From positions 2,480,001 to 2,544,000 of the forward strand of contig JACONQ010000014.1 of assembly GCA_014281115.1 (NCBI GenBank): a stretch of DNA of 64,000 bases, read 5' to 3'. Position numbers and translations under genes: made by a program. The notes beneath the pieces are model-generated. The model had not been told where the DNA came from. It saw only the letters and a list, made by a program, of their open reading frames with translations, and did no database searches. Positions 46,427 through 58,880 of this stretch are shown in pieces (the first letter of the stretch is position 1; each line of letters starts with the position of its first letter). Origin of the DNA: Laburnicola sp. R22_1. Lineage: Eukaryota; Ascomycota; Dothideomycetes; Pleosporales; Didymosphaeriaceae.

Positions 46427-47354
46427 CTACAAAGGTTAGGTGGAGAAGATGATTTGCACGACACATGCATATTTGGCGCAAAGGTCTGATTGGGCATGAG
46501 CATTTGGTATACCCTGGAATTGCAACAACGGCGTTGCGCATGCGCGATGTGCTTATACGAATGGCATGCTTGGCGCAACGGCATGGCGGGCTATGAGTTT
46601 TGATACCCCAGCATCATGGCGGCGTTTTTACTTGGGCGATGTGCTCTTGTGAGTAGCATGGTTTCGAGCGCCAAGGCTTATGCGCCTGGGACAATAATAA
46701 TACGAGAGTCTGATTTCAAACTTTGACGTGGCTGTGGCTCGCTACGTATAAGACTTTATATTGTGAAACTGCGTGTAAGAGCACATGGGAAATATTCTTG
46801 TGTGTAGTGCGGAGTTTTTGGGGTTGTGTGGACGCTCTATCTACATCTGCCAGTACGCCGTATTGGCGTATATGTACACAGTATCAAGGAGTCATGGCGT
46901 CATGCACTGTGCCTGGCTACCTACGGTTGTAACGGAGTTAGGGACTGCCCCGATTGGGTAGCAACACTGAACGCTGGTATAAGAGACTCGCCCGTTGCGC
47001 GTAGCTAGTCAGTCCAGACTCCGTGGATCACTGCGATCAGGAGTGCATGAGGTGACTTGTTGGCGCAATGGAGAAAAAGGTGGATTTGTTGGCCAACGGA
47101 AATGAAATAGTAAAGGGAAGGCGCGAATGGCAGTGGACCACTCGTGGTTAGCAGTCGGTCAGGGTGCCTTGCCGTTTCCGAGGTTTCGGCGACTAAGCCT
47201 AATTGGTGAAGGTTTAATTGCCCCCTCAACTTCTTCGAACGAGATACGGGGTGGTAAATACATGTTGCGCGCACCACCCTCGGGCTGCTTCCACTGTCGC
47301 TCTCCTCTCTCCATTTTACTCTTTGGCGCGTCATCCGTTTTGGAAGCTTCCGCA
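46427..47354. other. intergenic, upstream of ERG5
   Basis: 928 bases with no supported gene. The first ~150 bases contain near-repeats of gcatgag/catttggtat-like words (46490-46640) that look like diverged duplications. The last 150 bases are C/T-biased before the ERG5 start. Confidence 0.45.
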
Positions 47355-49129
47355 ATGGCTGCAAACGCGAGCTTCGCATCGCCCACGGCGGACGCAAAGG
47401 TGGCGCACATGGCCGCTTCGATTGATGCCAATGGCCTCGTGCGTCTCATGATGGACAACCTCAGCGGCTGGAGGGTCGTCCTGACGCTGATTATGCTCGC
47501 GATCGCCTACGACCAGTGTATGTCTCAGCTCTTCCATGGTCCCGGCTCCCCGCTAATCGTGGTCAGTCAAGTATGTCTGGAACAAGGGCTCAATCGTCGG
47601 GCCCATGTGGAAGGCGCCCTTCATGGGACCATTCCTTGACTCTGTCAACCCGTCGTTCCGTAAATACCACGCAAAATGGCTCTCCGGTCCCCTGAGCTGC
47701 GTTTCCGTCTTCCACAAGTGCGCCTGCCCCTTCTCGTTGCCTGCATTGCGCGATGCGCCTCGCCTTGTTGCTACATACTGACCGCTCGCAGGTTCGTCGT
47801 AATCGCGTCCACGCGCGACATGGCCCGCAAGATCTTCAACTCGCCCACGTTCGCCAAGCCCTGCGTCGTGGACGCCGCGTACAAGCTGCTCCGCCCGCAG
47901 AACTGGGTCTTCCTCGACGGGAAAGCCCACGTCGACTATCGCAAGGGCCTGAACGGTCTCTTCACCCGCCAGGCGCTCGAACAGTACCTCCCCATCCAGG
48001 AAGCCATCTACAACCAGTACTTTGCGAAATTTGTGCAGATTACAAAGGACCACGACGGCAAGGCGATTCCATTCATGGGAGAGTTCCGCGAGCTGCAATG
48101 CGCTTTGAGCTGTCGGACGTTCGTTGGCCAGTATATCACCGAGGAAGCGATCAAGAAGATTGCAGACGACTACTATCTGATTACGGCGGCGCTTGAGCTG
48201 GTCAACTTCCCAATCATTCTCCCGTATACGAAGAGTTGGTATGGCAAGAAGTCCGCGGATATGGTGCTGGCAGAGTTCGCGCGGTGCGCTGCGAAAGCCA
48301 AGGTCCGCTTGGCTGCTGGAGGCGACAACAAGTGCATCCTCGATTTCTGGGTGTCCGCGATGATCGAGTCCGAGAAGTACCGCAAGCGAGTGGCCGCTGG
48401 AGAAAAGGTCCCCGATACTGAGAAGCCTTCGATGCTTATCCGTGAATTCACCAACATCGAGATCTCCATGACACTGTTCACCTTCCTTTTCGCTTCCCAA
48501 GACGCCACTTCTTCGGCCAACACCTGGTTGTTCCAGATCATGGCTGACCGACCCGAATTCCTCGAGAAGGTCCGCGAGGAGAACCTTGCTGTGCGAAACG
48601 GCGATATACACGCCCCGATTGGCTTGGAAGCACTTGAGAAGCTCAGCTGGACCCGTGCCGTCGTCAAGGAGACTCTTCGGTACCGCCCGCCCGTCATCAT
48701 GGTTCCCTACGTCGCCAAGAAGGACTTCCCCGTCACTCCAGAATACACTGTCCCGAAGGGCTCCATGGTCATCCCAACTACCTGGCTGGCTCTCCATGAT
48801 GGCGAAGCATACCCAGACCCTGAATCTTTTGTTCCGGAGCGATGGATCACAGGGGATGCCGACCAGCAGACCAAGAACTGGCTGGTTTTCGGAACAGGCC
48901 CACACTACTGCCTGGGGCAGACGTACGCGCAGGCCAACCTGATGCTTATGATCGGGAAGGCCAGTATGCTGTTGGACTGGAAGCACCAGGTCACGGACAA
49001 AAGCGAAGAGATCAAGGTGTTCGCCACTATTTTCCCCATGGTGAGTCTAGTAGTGAATTGTTGCTGAAGAGCACGACTGACGGCGTACAGGACGACTGCC
49101 TTCTTGCATTCTCGGAGCGGGAAGCATAA
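47355..49129 (+). CDS. ERG5: sterol C-22 desaturase, CYP61
   Basis: Four exons, 47355-47517, 47567-47717, 47792-49040 and 49091-49129, encode 533 aa. It is a membrane P450 (anchor ~40-56) of the ergosterol pathway that introduces the C-22 side-chain double bond. Family signatures: [20 protein letters not shown] and [18 protein letters not shown] near the N-terminus, the I-helix [10 protein letters not shown], the K-helix [10 protein letters not shown], and the heme loop [15 protein letters not shown]. Length and motifs match fungal ERG5 throughout. The final 39-nt exon gives the expected [11 protein letters not shown] end. A housekeeping gene, transcribed away from the accessory region. Confidence 0.93.
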
Positions 49130-49821
49130 GCTTTGCATCTGCTTCATGGCAAGCGTTGGTACTCTTGGCGTTTGCATCATTTTCCTGGAGTTCACATGGC
49201 GCTTCTCTTCCCTCCGAGCGGGGCCTTCCCTTGGCCGAGCATCCTGCTCTGTTTCTTAGACGTAATGATTTGAAGAGCGGCGCTGGTCGCGAAAGCGATG
49301 GCGCTGTTCGTATGATATGTGCCAGATAGTGCGGGGACGCCGTGGACGCAGTAATGGTGGCATCATTAGCATGATGGGCATGGATGTAAATAAGCGGCTC
49401 ACGTAGTGGTAGGCAAAAGTAGTTAATGGCAGAGGAATGAGAATGGAATTGTTACAAAGTTATATGCAGGCTGAGTCCAACAAGGCGTCCCACCTGAGCT
49501 AGCTCGCCACGTGCGGGAGTGGACTGGGGAGGGGGTTGTTCACGTGCTGCTGGCCTAGCCCTGGAGCCCTGGGCCTAGTTACCGGAACATTATTGCGCCG
49601 ATGCAGCTCTCTGCGATTGCGTAAAGATAGCATTCCATGTTTCTTTCACTACCTCCACTTTCCACCCGCAGATTCAGACGATTCGCAATTGTGGATGGCG
49701 TCGCGCGGCCGGCTTCCAGCTTCAGTAGCAGCCCCGACATTGTAGACGGGGTTGACCGCCCGCCTCGACTCGCCTCAACCGTCGCATGCGATTGAACTTC
49801 TGAAGCACCCTTCTGCCCACT
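49130..49821. promoter_or_regulatory. intergenic, promoter of the cyclin gene
   Basis: No gene is supported. Two CACGTG cores lie at ~49507-49512 and ~49541-49546, about 300 bases upstream of the cyclin start; they are candidate bHLH sites only. Confidence 0.4.
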
Positions 49822-51367
49822 ATGGCGCCCACCATCTCTCCTCCTGGCGGCGCTCTCGACCCTACGCTCGCCGTCGCCGTCGCTCCCCGCGTTGGCCCGC
49901 ATCCGTCCTACATCGAAGTTGCAAAACCCTACATCCTCCAATCCTCGATCCAACAATGTCTCTCCGAGCTTTCCATGTCCGACGCGAAAGAGGACGCAGT
50001 CCGACTCCAGGGCGTCGCATACATTGACCAGGTCCGCCGCGCGCTGCAGCTACCCGTGCGCACATTCAACACGGCCGTGATATACTACCACAAGTTTCGC
50101 CTGCTGCATGCCGAGGCCGAGTACAACTGGGAGGGCGCTGCGGCCGCGGCGCTGTTCACGGCGTGCAAGATCGAGGACACGCTGAAGAAGAGTAGGGAGG
50201 TGCTAGCCGCGTATTGGAATAGCAAGGTGGGCGTGGGCGAGCAGTTGAGCAGCGATGACCCGGTATGCTGCCCTTCCCGTGCACGAGACTACAGATGAAA
50301 GAAAGCAAGGCTAATATCTCCATCATGCAGCGCTTCGAGAACCACTCCAAGCTCATCCTAGGCCTCGAACGCCTCATGCTCGAGAGCGCAGGCTTCGACT
50401 TCCGCAACCGCTACCCGCAGAAACTCATGGTCAAGCTAGCGCGCGCCCTGCGCTTTTCTCCGCACAACGAGGCGAAGACAACGTGGAACCTCAGCATCGA
50501 CATGTACCGCACGTTTGTGCCTTTGAAGCAGACGTCGCCGACGATGGCGCTTGCATGCGTCGAGCTAACGACCAGGCTGCACCAGATGGACACGGCGCGC
50601 GTGGTGGATGCGGGCGTGTGCCGCTATACCAAGTGGAATACGACCAGGGCCGAGGTCATGGGTATGTTATGTCTCGCATCCGCGCCCTCACAACCCTGCC
50701 AGGACGTCCACATTTTCTAACGGCCATGCCTACAGAGACACTCCTCGATCTCCTAGACCTGTACACGCACCACCGCGCCTCCACCTCCATCGGGCCCCTC
50801 TACCCCCTCGAAACCTTCATCAACATCCGCATCACCCTCAACCAAGAAGCGTCCGCCGCCCACATCCCCCGTTATGCTACGTACGCCTCCGAAACTCCCT
50901 CGCACACCCCGGCTGCTACCAACGGCGCGAAACCGCGCAACGGCGCCCCTGCTCCGACGTCGCCGCTTGCGCCGGCGACGCCTGCGACGCCGGGCGCGGT
51001 GTCGCCGGGCATGGCGCAGCCGCCTAAGAGCGCGATTGGGATTAGGGGGCAGAGCGGGACGGTGAGGTTTATGCTGGATATGAGGAGGGCGGTGGAGGAG
51101 AGGGGGGTGGTGGAGAGGTATTGGAGGGGGGAGGAGGAGGAGTATGAGGTTGAGGTTGAGGTGCCGATAAATGAGGTTGAGCGGGATCGTGATCGTGACC
51201 ACGAGCGAGAACGGGTAAGAGATGGAGAGAGGGAAAGAGAGAGGGAGAGGGAGCCTGGAAGAGACAGAGATAGGGATAGAGACTGGGATAGGGAGAGGGA
51301 TAGGGATAGGGATAGGGATAGGGATAGGGATAGGGATAGGGACTGGGATAGGAGAAGAGTGCGTTGA
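49822..51367 (+). CDS. CTK2: cyclin subunit of CTD kinase I (Ctk2-like)
   Basis: Three exons, 49822-50262, 50331-50661 and 50736-51367, encode 467 aa. The cyclin box spans ~30-250: YIDQVRRALQLPVRTFNTAV, then FTACKIEDTLKKSREVL, and the second fold with LERLMLESAGFDFRNRYPQK. This resembles the beta subunit of the kinase that phosphorylates Ser2 of the RNA polymerase II tail. After ~310 the protein is disordered, Ala/Pro/Thr-rich, then has a conserved-looking segment (SGTVRFMLDMRRAVEERG). The last ~85 residues are an Arg-Asp/Arg-Glu repeat encoded by gggata hexamers. Cyclin K/L-like assignment is possible, but Ctk2 fits best. Nuclear. Confidence 0.82.
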
Positions 51368-51689
51368 GTTGCGTGGTGCAGATGCTTGATTGATGCGATG
51401 CTTGATTGATTGATGGCAAGGATTGTGGGCTTTGCCTTTGGGTTTGATTTTTTTGGGGGGCCTTGTCTGCATGTTATGACTGCTCTGCTCTGCTCTGCCT
51501 CTGCCTCTCCTCGGGTAAGGGGAGGACATACGGACACGACACGACACGGCTCGATACGGCTAGTCAGTCAGTCGGCGGGCGTGTAAGTGTACGTGTAAGT
51601 CTAAGTGTAAACGCAACGAACGTAACGAACGTAATGCCGTATGCAGTATGTACTACCTAAGGAATGACGAGTTGGGTATGTAGGCCTTG

Positions 51690-51690
<1 letters not shown>

Positions 51691-51720
<30 letters not shown>
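51691..51720 (+). repeat. (GTCT)n microsatellite
   Basis: About seven consecutive GTCT units, running into a short CT repeat. Confidence 0.85.
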
Positions 51721-51731
<11 letters not shown>

Positions 51732-52217
51732 GGTGAGGTGGAGTTTGACGTTGAAGCTGAGTTTTTTCGTTGGACGTGGCTACGTGTGATTGTCATTCTA
51801 AGCGTGCAGTGCTGGCGAGATGGCCTGCGCTGCTGCTACTCAGGGGGAGGAGGAGGAGGTGCGTGGTCGTGGTCGTGGGTCGGGCTAGGGGTCCGGGTCC
51901 GGGTCTGGATGCGGATGCGGATGCGTGGGATCGTGGGGAGGAGGGGTGGCGGCGGTAGAGCAAGGGAGAGAGAGGGAGAGAGAGATGGGGGGGCGGGGTT
52001 GGATTAGGAGTGTTGGAGGGGGCAGGCAGGGAAGGTAGCGTTGGGAGGAATGAGTGGGGAGGATGATGATGGATTTGATGTCGGTCGGGTATGGGGTAGA
52101 GAAGGAATTGAATTGGATAGATGGATAGATGGATTGGTGGTGTTGGAATGATAGGATGTGTGTCTGTGTGTGTGTGTGTGTCTGTGTTATATTTAACAAA
52201 CCACCTTTTACGCTCTT

Positions 52218-52312
52218 TTCGTTTACTAAAGAACTCCACTTTCTTACCATGTTATTTAAGATAAAAGCCTTTGTTGTTCTACCCCTAGGTAGTTACTTTA
52301 ACGCCACATAAA
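52218..52312. repeat. copy B of a diverged dispersed repeat
   Basis: Matches 2268-2375 in the same order of words (catgttatt, aaagcctttgt, ttctacccctaggtag, tttaac, cacata). It lies in AT-rich sequence. Confidence 0.55.
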
Positions 52313-52833
52313 ACTTACATGTGTGTGGTATTTTAATATACTAAATAAGTAGAATAGACGTATAGAGGTATAGATAAATAGGTAGGAGAGTCTATAGATC
52401 GTACAAGTATAGTCGTACCTACGAAGATTTCTACCAACTCCACTACTACTTTGCTTTATTATAGCCTTGTACGGTTATACTAATTTAAGAGGGCGTTGAG
52501 AATAAGAGCCAAGTTGCTATTGTGGAGGATAACGTATTTGTAGTTACTAATAGCGCAAGGGAGCGTTAAATAACAAGGAATGGAAATGAAACGCAATGAA
52601 TGCGCTTTGTTGGGAGTGATATATGTGGGTAGTGAGTAGACTGCATACGTAGACGGATGGACGGATGGCATGACTGCGCGCTTACCTGTGAAAGAAACCA
52701 TTTCCCCATCCATTCCATGTTCCCTTAAAGGAAAAAAAAACAGCGAAGTCGCAACCTCGCTCCAAAACCAGACTCGCACAAAAAAACAAGCCCTCAATCC
52801 ACTTGAAAAAAAACACAATACACCCCCTCCCCC

Positions 52834-54630
52834 TCACAGCCTCCACCTAAAACTCGGATGCTTCCAATCCAAATCCTGCTGCTGCTTCGCCGTCAACCCG
52901 GCCAACTCCTCCTCCACACTCTTCCCCTCCCTCCTTTTATTATCCCACTTCATCCACGCCAACAGCGCCACCGCCGTAACCAGCACAAGACTCGACGTCC
53001 CCAAATTCAGCCCATTCCCAATCGGGTAATCCGGCCTATCGAACGGCAAAAAGCTCCACGTCGATATCAGTCCCCCGATATTCCCCATCATGACGGTCAA
53101 CCCGATCGCACTCGCGCGCGCCGTGTCGGTCACCACGTTAGCGGACACCTGGGCGTTGCACAGGGCGCCGAAGGAGAAGGCGCCGCTCGCGATGAGGAAC
53201 GTGGCGCCGTACCGTGTGGGCGCGGCCGAGGTGGGAGTCGCGAGGAACATGATGTACCCGATCATGATGAGGGGCGCGCTGAGGATGAAGAAGATGAGGC
53301 GCCGGTTGAAGCGCCAGGAGAGGAAGGGGAGGAGCACGGTGAAGAAGCCGCCGACTACGTAGGGGGGGACCGTGTGCAGTTGTTGGGAGACGATGCTGGA
53401 GTTGGGGTAGATGGTTTGGACGATGGTGGGGGCGAAGAAGGCGAGGCCTTGGACGGTTATGTTGTCTAGGGCGAGTGTTAGTAAGGTTAAGTCGACTATA
53501 GGCGGATATGAATGGATGGATGGATGAATGGATTAATGGCCATGAGGGACGGACGACCGGGGGCTGGAGGGAGACGGAGACTGAGACTGCGTCTGTCCAT
53601 GTGAAAGTTGCTTGCTTGCTTGCTTGCTTACCGAGGAGGAAGATGAACGCCGTGGCTAATGTGACCGGGCTGGTGATACCGCGCAACGTCTTAGTCCGAT
53701 CAATCTTGTCGAGGAGCTCGGTCGTGCCCACGCGCTCCGACTTGACCCGCGCAATAGCCAGATCCTTTTCTTCCTGCGACAACCACCTCGCCGTCTCGGG
53801 ACGATCCGTCAACGTGACGAAGGATATGAGCGCAAGCCCACACGTAATGATTCCCTCAATAGCAAAAATCATCCGCCACGTCCGCAACGTGCCAAAGTGG
53901 TCCAGGTTCAGAATCGCAGATGCGAGGAGGCCTCCGAATGCGCCCGCCAACGGCGCCATGACGATGTACAGGGCGAGTCGGAAAGCGAGTTCAGACTGCC
54001 GGTACCAGCGGGACATGTAGTACGCGATCCCAGGCAGCATGCCGGCCTCGAGGACGCCGAGCAAGAAGCGAACCCCCGAAATGGCGGCCCTCGAGTGCAC
54101 AAAGGCGGTGCCGATGGAGCAGATGCCGAAGGAGAGGGAGATGATGGGGATGAACCAACCGGGGCCGATCCACTTGCAGGCCATGTTGCTCGGGATTTCA
54201 AAGAGGATGTAACTGATGTAAAAGACGGAGAGGACAAAGTTGAAGTCGTAGCCTTGCATGCCGAGGTCGGCTTCGAGGCCTGCGATTTTGGCGTTGCCGA
54301 TGTTGGCGCGGTCGATGAAGCAGAAGAGGTAGAGGAGCGCGACCGTGGGCACGATGTAGAGGTCGATTTTCATGCGGAGGCGCGACTCGGCTTTTGCGTC
54401 GAACTGAATCAGCGAGTGGCCGTAGCTGCTCGGGGCGTTAGTCACTCCCAAATATGGTTGCGCTCAGGTGCTGGATGGCGGGATGGGTGAGTCCTGACTG
54501 ACATGTCAGTGGCAGCTTGGCCTCTGCCGGCTATGGTGTGCGCATTGCCAGCTTTGAAGTCCTCGGCGAGATGGGCTCCCGTGTTCTTAGTATCGTGGGT
54601 CGACGGATTGGAGTCCACGTGGTCAGCCAT
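52834..54630 (-). CDS. MFS transporter, Dal5/anion:cation symporter family
   Basis: Three exons, 54630-54503, 54425-53632 and 53465-52834, encode 517 aa. About twelve hydrophobic helices are visible. The first starts at LYIVPTVALLYLFCFIDRAN, whose FIDRANIGNAKI motif is diagnostic of the allantoate/nicotinate/tartrate-type carriers; the loop motif after helix 2-3 and GVLEAGMLPGIAYYMSRWY are also family-specific. N- and C-termini are hydrophilic and cytosolic. It is a plasma-membrane importer of an organic anion or vitamin; the substrate cannot be read from sequence. A CTTG tetranucleotide run lies inside the second intron. Confidence 0.9.
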
Positions 54631-56011
54631 GGTGTTGAAGCTACTCTCCCCCACGACGAGATGGGTGGAAGTTGGAACGGTGGTGTTGACCAACAACACC
54701 TGCTGCAAGCCCCCATCTTATAGTCTCCGCACCATGCACCCAGAGACACGGATGTGCGTGCGGCATCCTCCCTGCCACCATGCCATGCCAAGGGCACGAC
54801 CGTCGTTGGCTAGGCGCGAACACGATAGGACAGGCCAAGGTAGGGCACGTGACGCCACGAAAGTTGGCGCGCGAACGCCAAATTGCGGAGAAATGTTGAA
54901 CAAGGAGGCTACTGGGCTGGGAGAACGGCCTCAGAGGTCGGATCGTATCGCAAGTCGAGGGTGTACCCCGCAAGACGAGGTGTTCGGGTACTATAGACGG
55001 ACCGAGAGGCGTGTGGAAGGTTTCAAGTACATTACCTATCCCACAATCACAGGCGCCGTGCCTGTCAAATGCTGTGCGAGAGAGTCGACGTCCCGAGGTG
55101 CAACGGCTGGAACGAGGGCTGTGATCCGGCATCCGAAGCTTGGCAATGCAGAGCGTCTTCACCGTGCTCTCGTGGCGTCTCCACTCTCACGCAGCGGGTC
55201 CCTGCGCCAACTGTGCATTGTTCGCGATAATATCCGTTCTCTGATTTTTTTCCCGCTTGAGTCTTGCTATAGACTGACTACCTGTGAGCCAGCGCACAAG
55301 CGACGTATATATAATACCAACCTATCCATCTCTCCTATGAACAGCGATGGAAACGCACGACGCCGGCCCAGATATGCGCGTACAGGCACTCCCAGCGGCC
55401 CCTTGTCGGATCCCTGCAACTGCATGGCGATTGATTACCTGAGCGAAAGTCGCGGGTGGAGCGACGGTGCCGTATGCGAAGGGCGAGGGTGGAAGGAAGG
55501 TCGATGAGGCCGCCGACTTCGACGCTGAGGAGACTTGTGCTCTGTTCAAAGAATTAGCCACCCACACCGCCCTCTCACCATGAGGATAGGTAGCACCCGT
55601 AGGTAATAACAAAATGGTGGGTTTTGCATTAGAGTTGATTGCAATGGTCCATGGGACAGCGTCAAACATTTGCCTAATGCATTGCCTATGCCTTTATCAG
55701 CTACAAACGATACAACATCACCTCGCAGCACAACATGTTGGTGCAATATAGTCTCGATTTCTATCTACACTACATCGCAAAAGAACATAAAGGGAAAAGA
55801 GGGTCATTATCCATTTCTGGCGTCCAACCCCCAAACGACATCCATGGTCAAGAGCCGACTGCTCGGACTATCATTTTTTTGCTCTGGTTGCTCCATGATG
55901 GACCTTTGTCGTAATGGTACACTGGCGACGAGCCATCACGAGCAGGCCCAGGACCACCCTTCGTCCCGCGGTTGACGATAAAGGAAATCTAGCGCTTTTG
56001 CCAATTTCTCT
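54631..56011. other. intergenic
   Basis: 1.4 kb between the start of the leftward MFS gene and the stop of leftward EF-2. A long + strand ORF crosses it without any domain and is judged chance. A TATATATAA stretch is at ~55306. Nothing else is seen. Confidence 0.45.
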
Positions 56012-58880
56012 CTATAGCTTGTCATAGTACTGCACAACATGTTAGCATGCAGCTTTCTAGAAAGAGAAGGACGAAAACTTACGTTATCAACACCCGGTAC
56101 CTCAACCTTGATACCCTTCCGCTTCCGCATCTCAGCGACGATCTTACCGGGCATCGTCGTGTTGTCAAGCGGCGAGCCACCCTGGAGAATCTGCCAGTGG
56201 TCGAACACCATCTGGGGGAAGGCCTGGCCGGCAGTGTTGGATCGGAGATCGGCAGTGAAACCGAAAGACTCGTTGACGGGCAGATACGCCTTGACGTTGA
56301 AGAGAGGCGTACCGACACGCTGGTTCTCCTCGAAGACGTGACCTCTCCTTCGGGTAAGCACACCGTAGATACCACCCATAGCCTGCTCGGGCACCTGGAT
56401 CTCGCACAGGTAGACGGGCTCCTGCAGAGCGGGATCGGCGAGGAGAGCAGCAGCGTAGAGTACACGACGAGAAGTGGGGATGATCTGACCACCACCGCGA
56501 TGGATGGCATCGGCGTGGAGGGTGACATCCTGAATGTTGAAGCGGACCGAACGCATGGGCTCCTCGGCAACGGGACCTTCCTTTGTGGCCCACTGGAAAC
56601 CAGAGACGACGGAGTCCTTGATTTCGTTCAGGTACTGCACAGCCTTGGTCTGGTCAACAAGCAAGTTGGCACCGTTGGTGTCGGGACCGAAGCACCAAAT
56701 CTTACGGGCATCGGTGACGTCCCAGCCGTGCTCATCGGCAAGGATACGGGCACGAGCCTTGAAATCGTCCCTAGGGCCGATGGCACCAGACTCGATGGCC
56801 TTGGAAACCTCTTCGTCCAGAGGCTCAGCATTGAGGTAGATACGGTTGTGCTTATTGGGCGACTTGGACAAGGCGGTGATGCTCGACTTGCCAGCGACAG
56901 TCTCACGGTACTGCACGACAGGGTCGGAGATACGGAGGGGCACACCGGCGTGGTCCTCCTCCAAATCCTTCAAGCAGATTTCCAAGTGCAATTCACCAGC
57001 ACCGGCGACAACGTGCTCACCAGAGTCGGAGATGAAGCAGAGCACGCAAGGGTCAGACTTGGACAGACGCTTGAGACCTTCGACGAGCTTGGGAAGATCC
57101 TGGGCGTTCTTGACCTCAACGGAACGCTGCACGACAGGGGACACGGAGAACTTCATGACCTTGAGGTTGTGCGCCGTCTCGTTGGTGGTCAGAGTACCAG
57201 ACTTGAGCAAGAACTGGTCAATACCAACGAGACCGAGAATGTTACCGGCGGGCACATCCTCGATAGGGTCCGTGGAACGACCCATCATGAGGACGGTACG
57301 TTGGACAGCCTTGACGAACAAGTCTTCCTTCTTGCCCGGGACGTAGTTGGGGCCCTGAATGCGGACCTTGAGACCAGAGCGGACGGTACCAGCGAAGACA
57401 CGACCGAAAGCGTAGAATCGACCCTTATCGGAAGTCGGCACCATCTTGGAGACGTACAACATGAGAGGACCCTTGGGATCACAGTCGCGGATAGCAATGG
57501 CGTTGACATCGTCATGAGGACCCTCGTAGAGAGTCTCCATTCGGTACTTCTGGGCGGTCACGGGAGACGGGAGGTGAAGAATCATCATCTCCAGCAGGGC
57601 ATCGGCAGCCGGGAGGAACTTGCGCATGACGACCTTGAGGAGCTGCTTGCCCTCCAAGTCCTTCTCGGTAGGGGAAAGCTTGACCTCAAGCTTCTCAAGC
57701 AGAGTAGGGATCTCCTCGGTCTTGAAGTTCATGACGGCCGCGAAGATGCGGAAGATGGGGTCAAGGATGAACTGGTTGAAGGCACGCTCCAGGTTCTTAC
57801 CCTCGTGTGTGCCGGTCTTGGTCCACTTCTTGGTCTTGGGGTTGAAGTAGTTGTCGCCCTACATGTGTTAGTTTGCGTTTTGAACAGACGTTACGTGCGA
57901 CTTACCCAGAGACGCTCCATCATCTTGGCCTTGTCGACACCGAACTTCTTGGCATATCGCGAGGCGAACTGGCGGACGGTGAAAGCCCAGCCGTGAAGAC
58001 CGGAACCGAAAGCAATGGTACCCCTGTCAGGGTACACTTGGACATCGCCGAGAACCTTGTCGAAGTAGGTGGCAATGACGACGTTCACCGACTCGATGAC
58101 ACGGGAGAAGTTCTGGTAGAGGTCCTCCTTGCTGAGCTGGAGCTCGAGAAGAGCACGGTCGACCTTGTTGATGATGACAACGGGCTTGATACGCTCACCA
58201 AGAGCCTGACGCAGCACAGTCTCGGTCTGGACGCAGACACCTTCAATGGTGTCGACGACGACGAGGGCACCGTCAGTAACACGGAGCGCAGCCGTAACCT
58301 CGGACGAGAAGTCAACGTGACCGGGCGAATCGATCAAGTTGATCAAGAAGTCGTTCTTCTCAACCTTTTCAGGAACGTCCTTGAGATCCTCTGGATCACT
58401 GAGCGTGGCGTACAGCGAGATGGCGGTGGACTTGATGGTCACACCACGCTCCTGTTCGTCCGCTCGCGTGTCCGTAAACCGCGCTTCTCCGGCTTTCGCT
58501 GCGGAAATGATACCGGCACGCTGCACGAGGGAGTCGGTAAGGGTGGACTTTCCGTGGTCGACTGATTTGGCACATTAGACATGGGGCCAGACCAATGCGG
58601 GGCAATGGTGGACGAGCTTACCGTGAGCAATGACGGACATGTTACGGATGTTGGCCGCCTGGTCCATCAACTGACGGATCTGCCGTCGCAGTTAGCTTCC
58701 ACATGTTACGCTTCCCAGTGTATTATGCATCGCGATGCGTTGTGCGGGGTCTGCGTACCTCCTCGACGGTGAAGCTGGCAGGCTGTTAGCATCGTGCACA
58801 ATCAGGCTCCAGAGGCGCTGGGGCAGTCGACTGCGCCCACAGAGGCGAGGAGCAGCCGGGAGGGCGACTTACTTGACCAT
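56012..58880 (-). CDS. EFT2: translation elongation factor 2
   Basis: Six exons: 58880-58873 (8 nt), 58774-58759 (16 nt), 58679-58622, 58561-57906, 57858-56083 and 56029-56012 (18 nt), encoding 843 aa, the normal EF-2 length. It is a GTPase that translocates the ribosome. Motifs: VDHGKSTL (P-loop, split by intron 3), [15 protein letters not shown] (switch I), [17 protein letters not shown], and the loop with the diphthamide His in [12 protein letters not shown]. The protein ends YYDKL. The tiny first exons are supported because only they restore MVNFTVEEIRQLMDQ. Its start region faces the pogo relic. Codon choice is strongly biased, as expected for a highly expressed gene, which also leaves a long antisense ORF. 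Confidence 0.95.

Larger units (their letters stand above)
51368..52833. other. intergenic with microsatellites and an AT-rich relic
   Basis: No gene is supported. It includes a GTCT tetranucleotide array (~51691-51720), AGAG-rich and GGGT-rich blocks, a TGTG run (~52156-52184) and an AT-rich segment (52185-52560) with copy B of the dispersed repeat. This is a 3' intergenic region between converging genes. Confidence 0.5.

Noticed and set aside
47553..48986. 477-codon ORF on the minus strand
   Set aside because: Antisense of ERG5 exons with no domain of its own.
54503..55507. 334-codon + strand ORF overlapping the MFS start
   Set aside because: No domain, no splice structure, and odd composition; judged chance.
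56047..57996. 649-codon ORF on the + strand across EF-2
   Set aside because: It is exactly antisense to EF-2, which has clear homology over its whole length; strong codon bias creates the open antisense frame.
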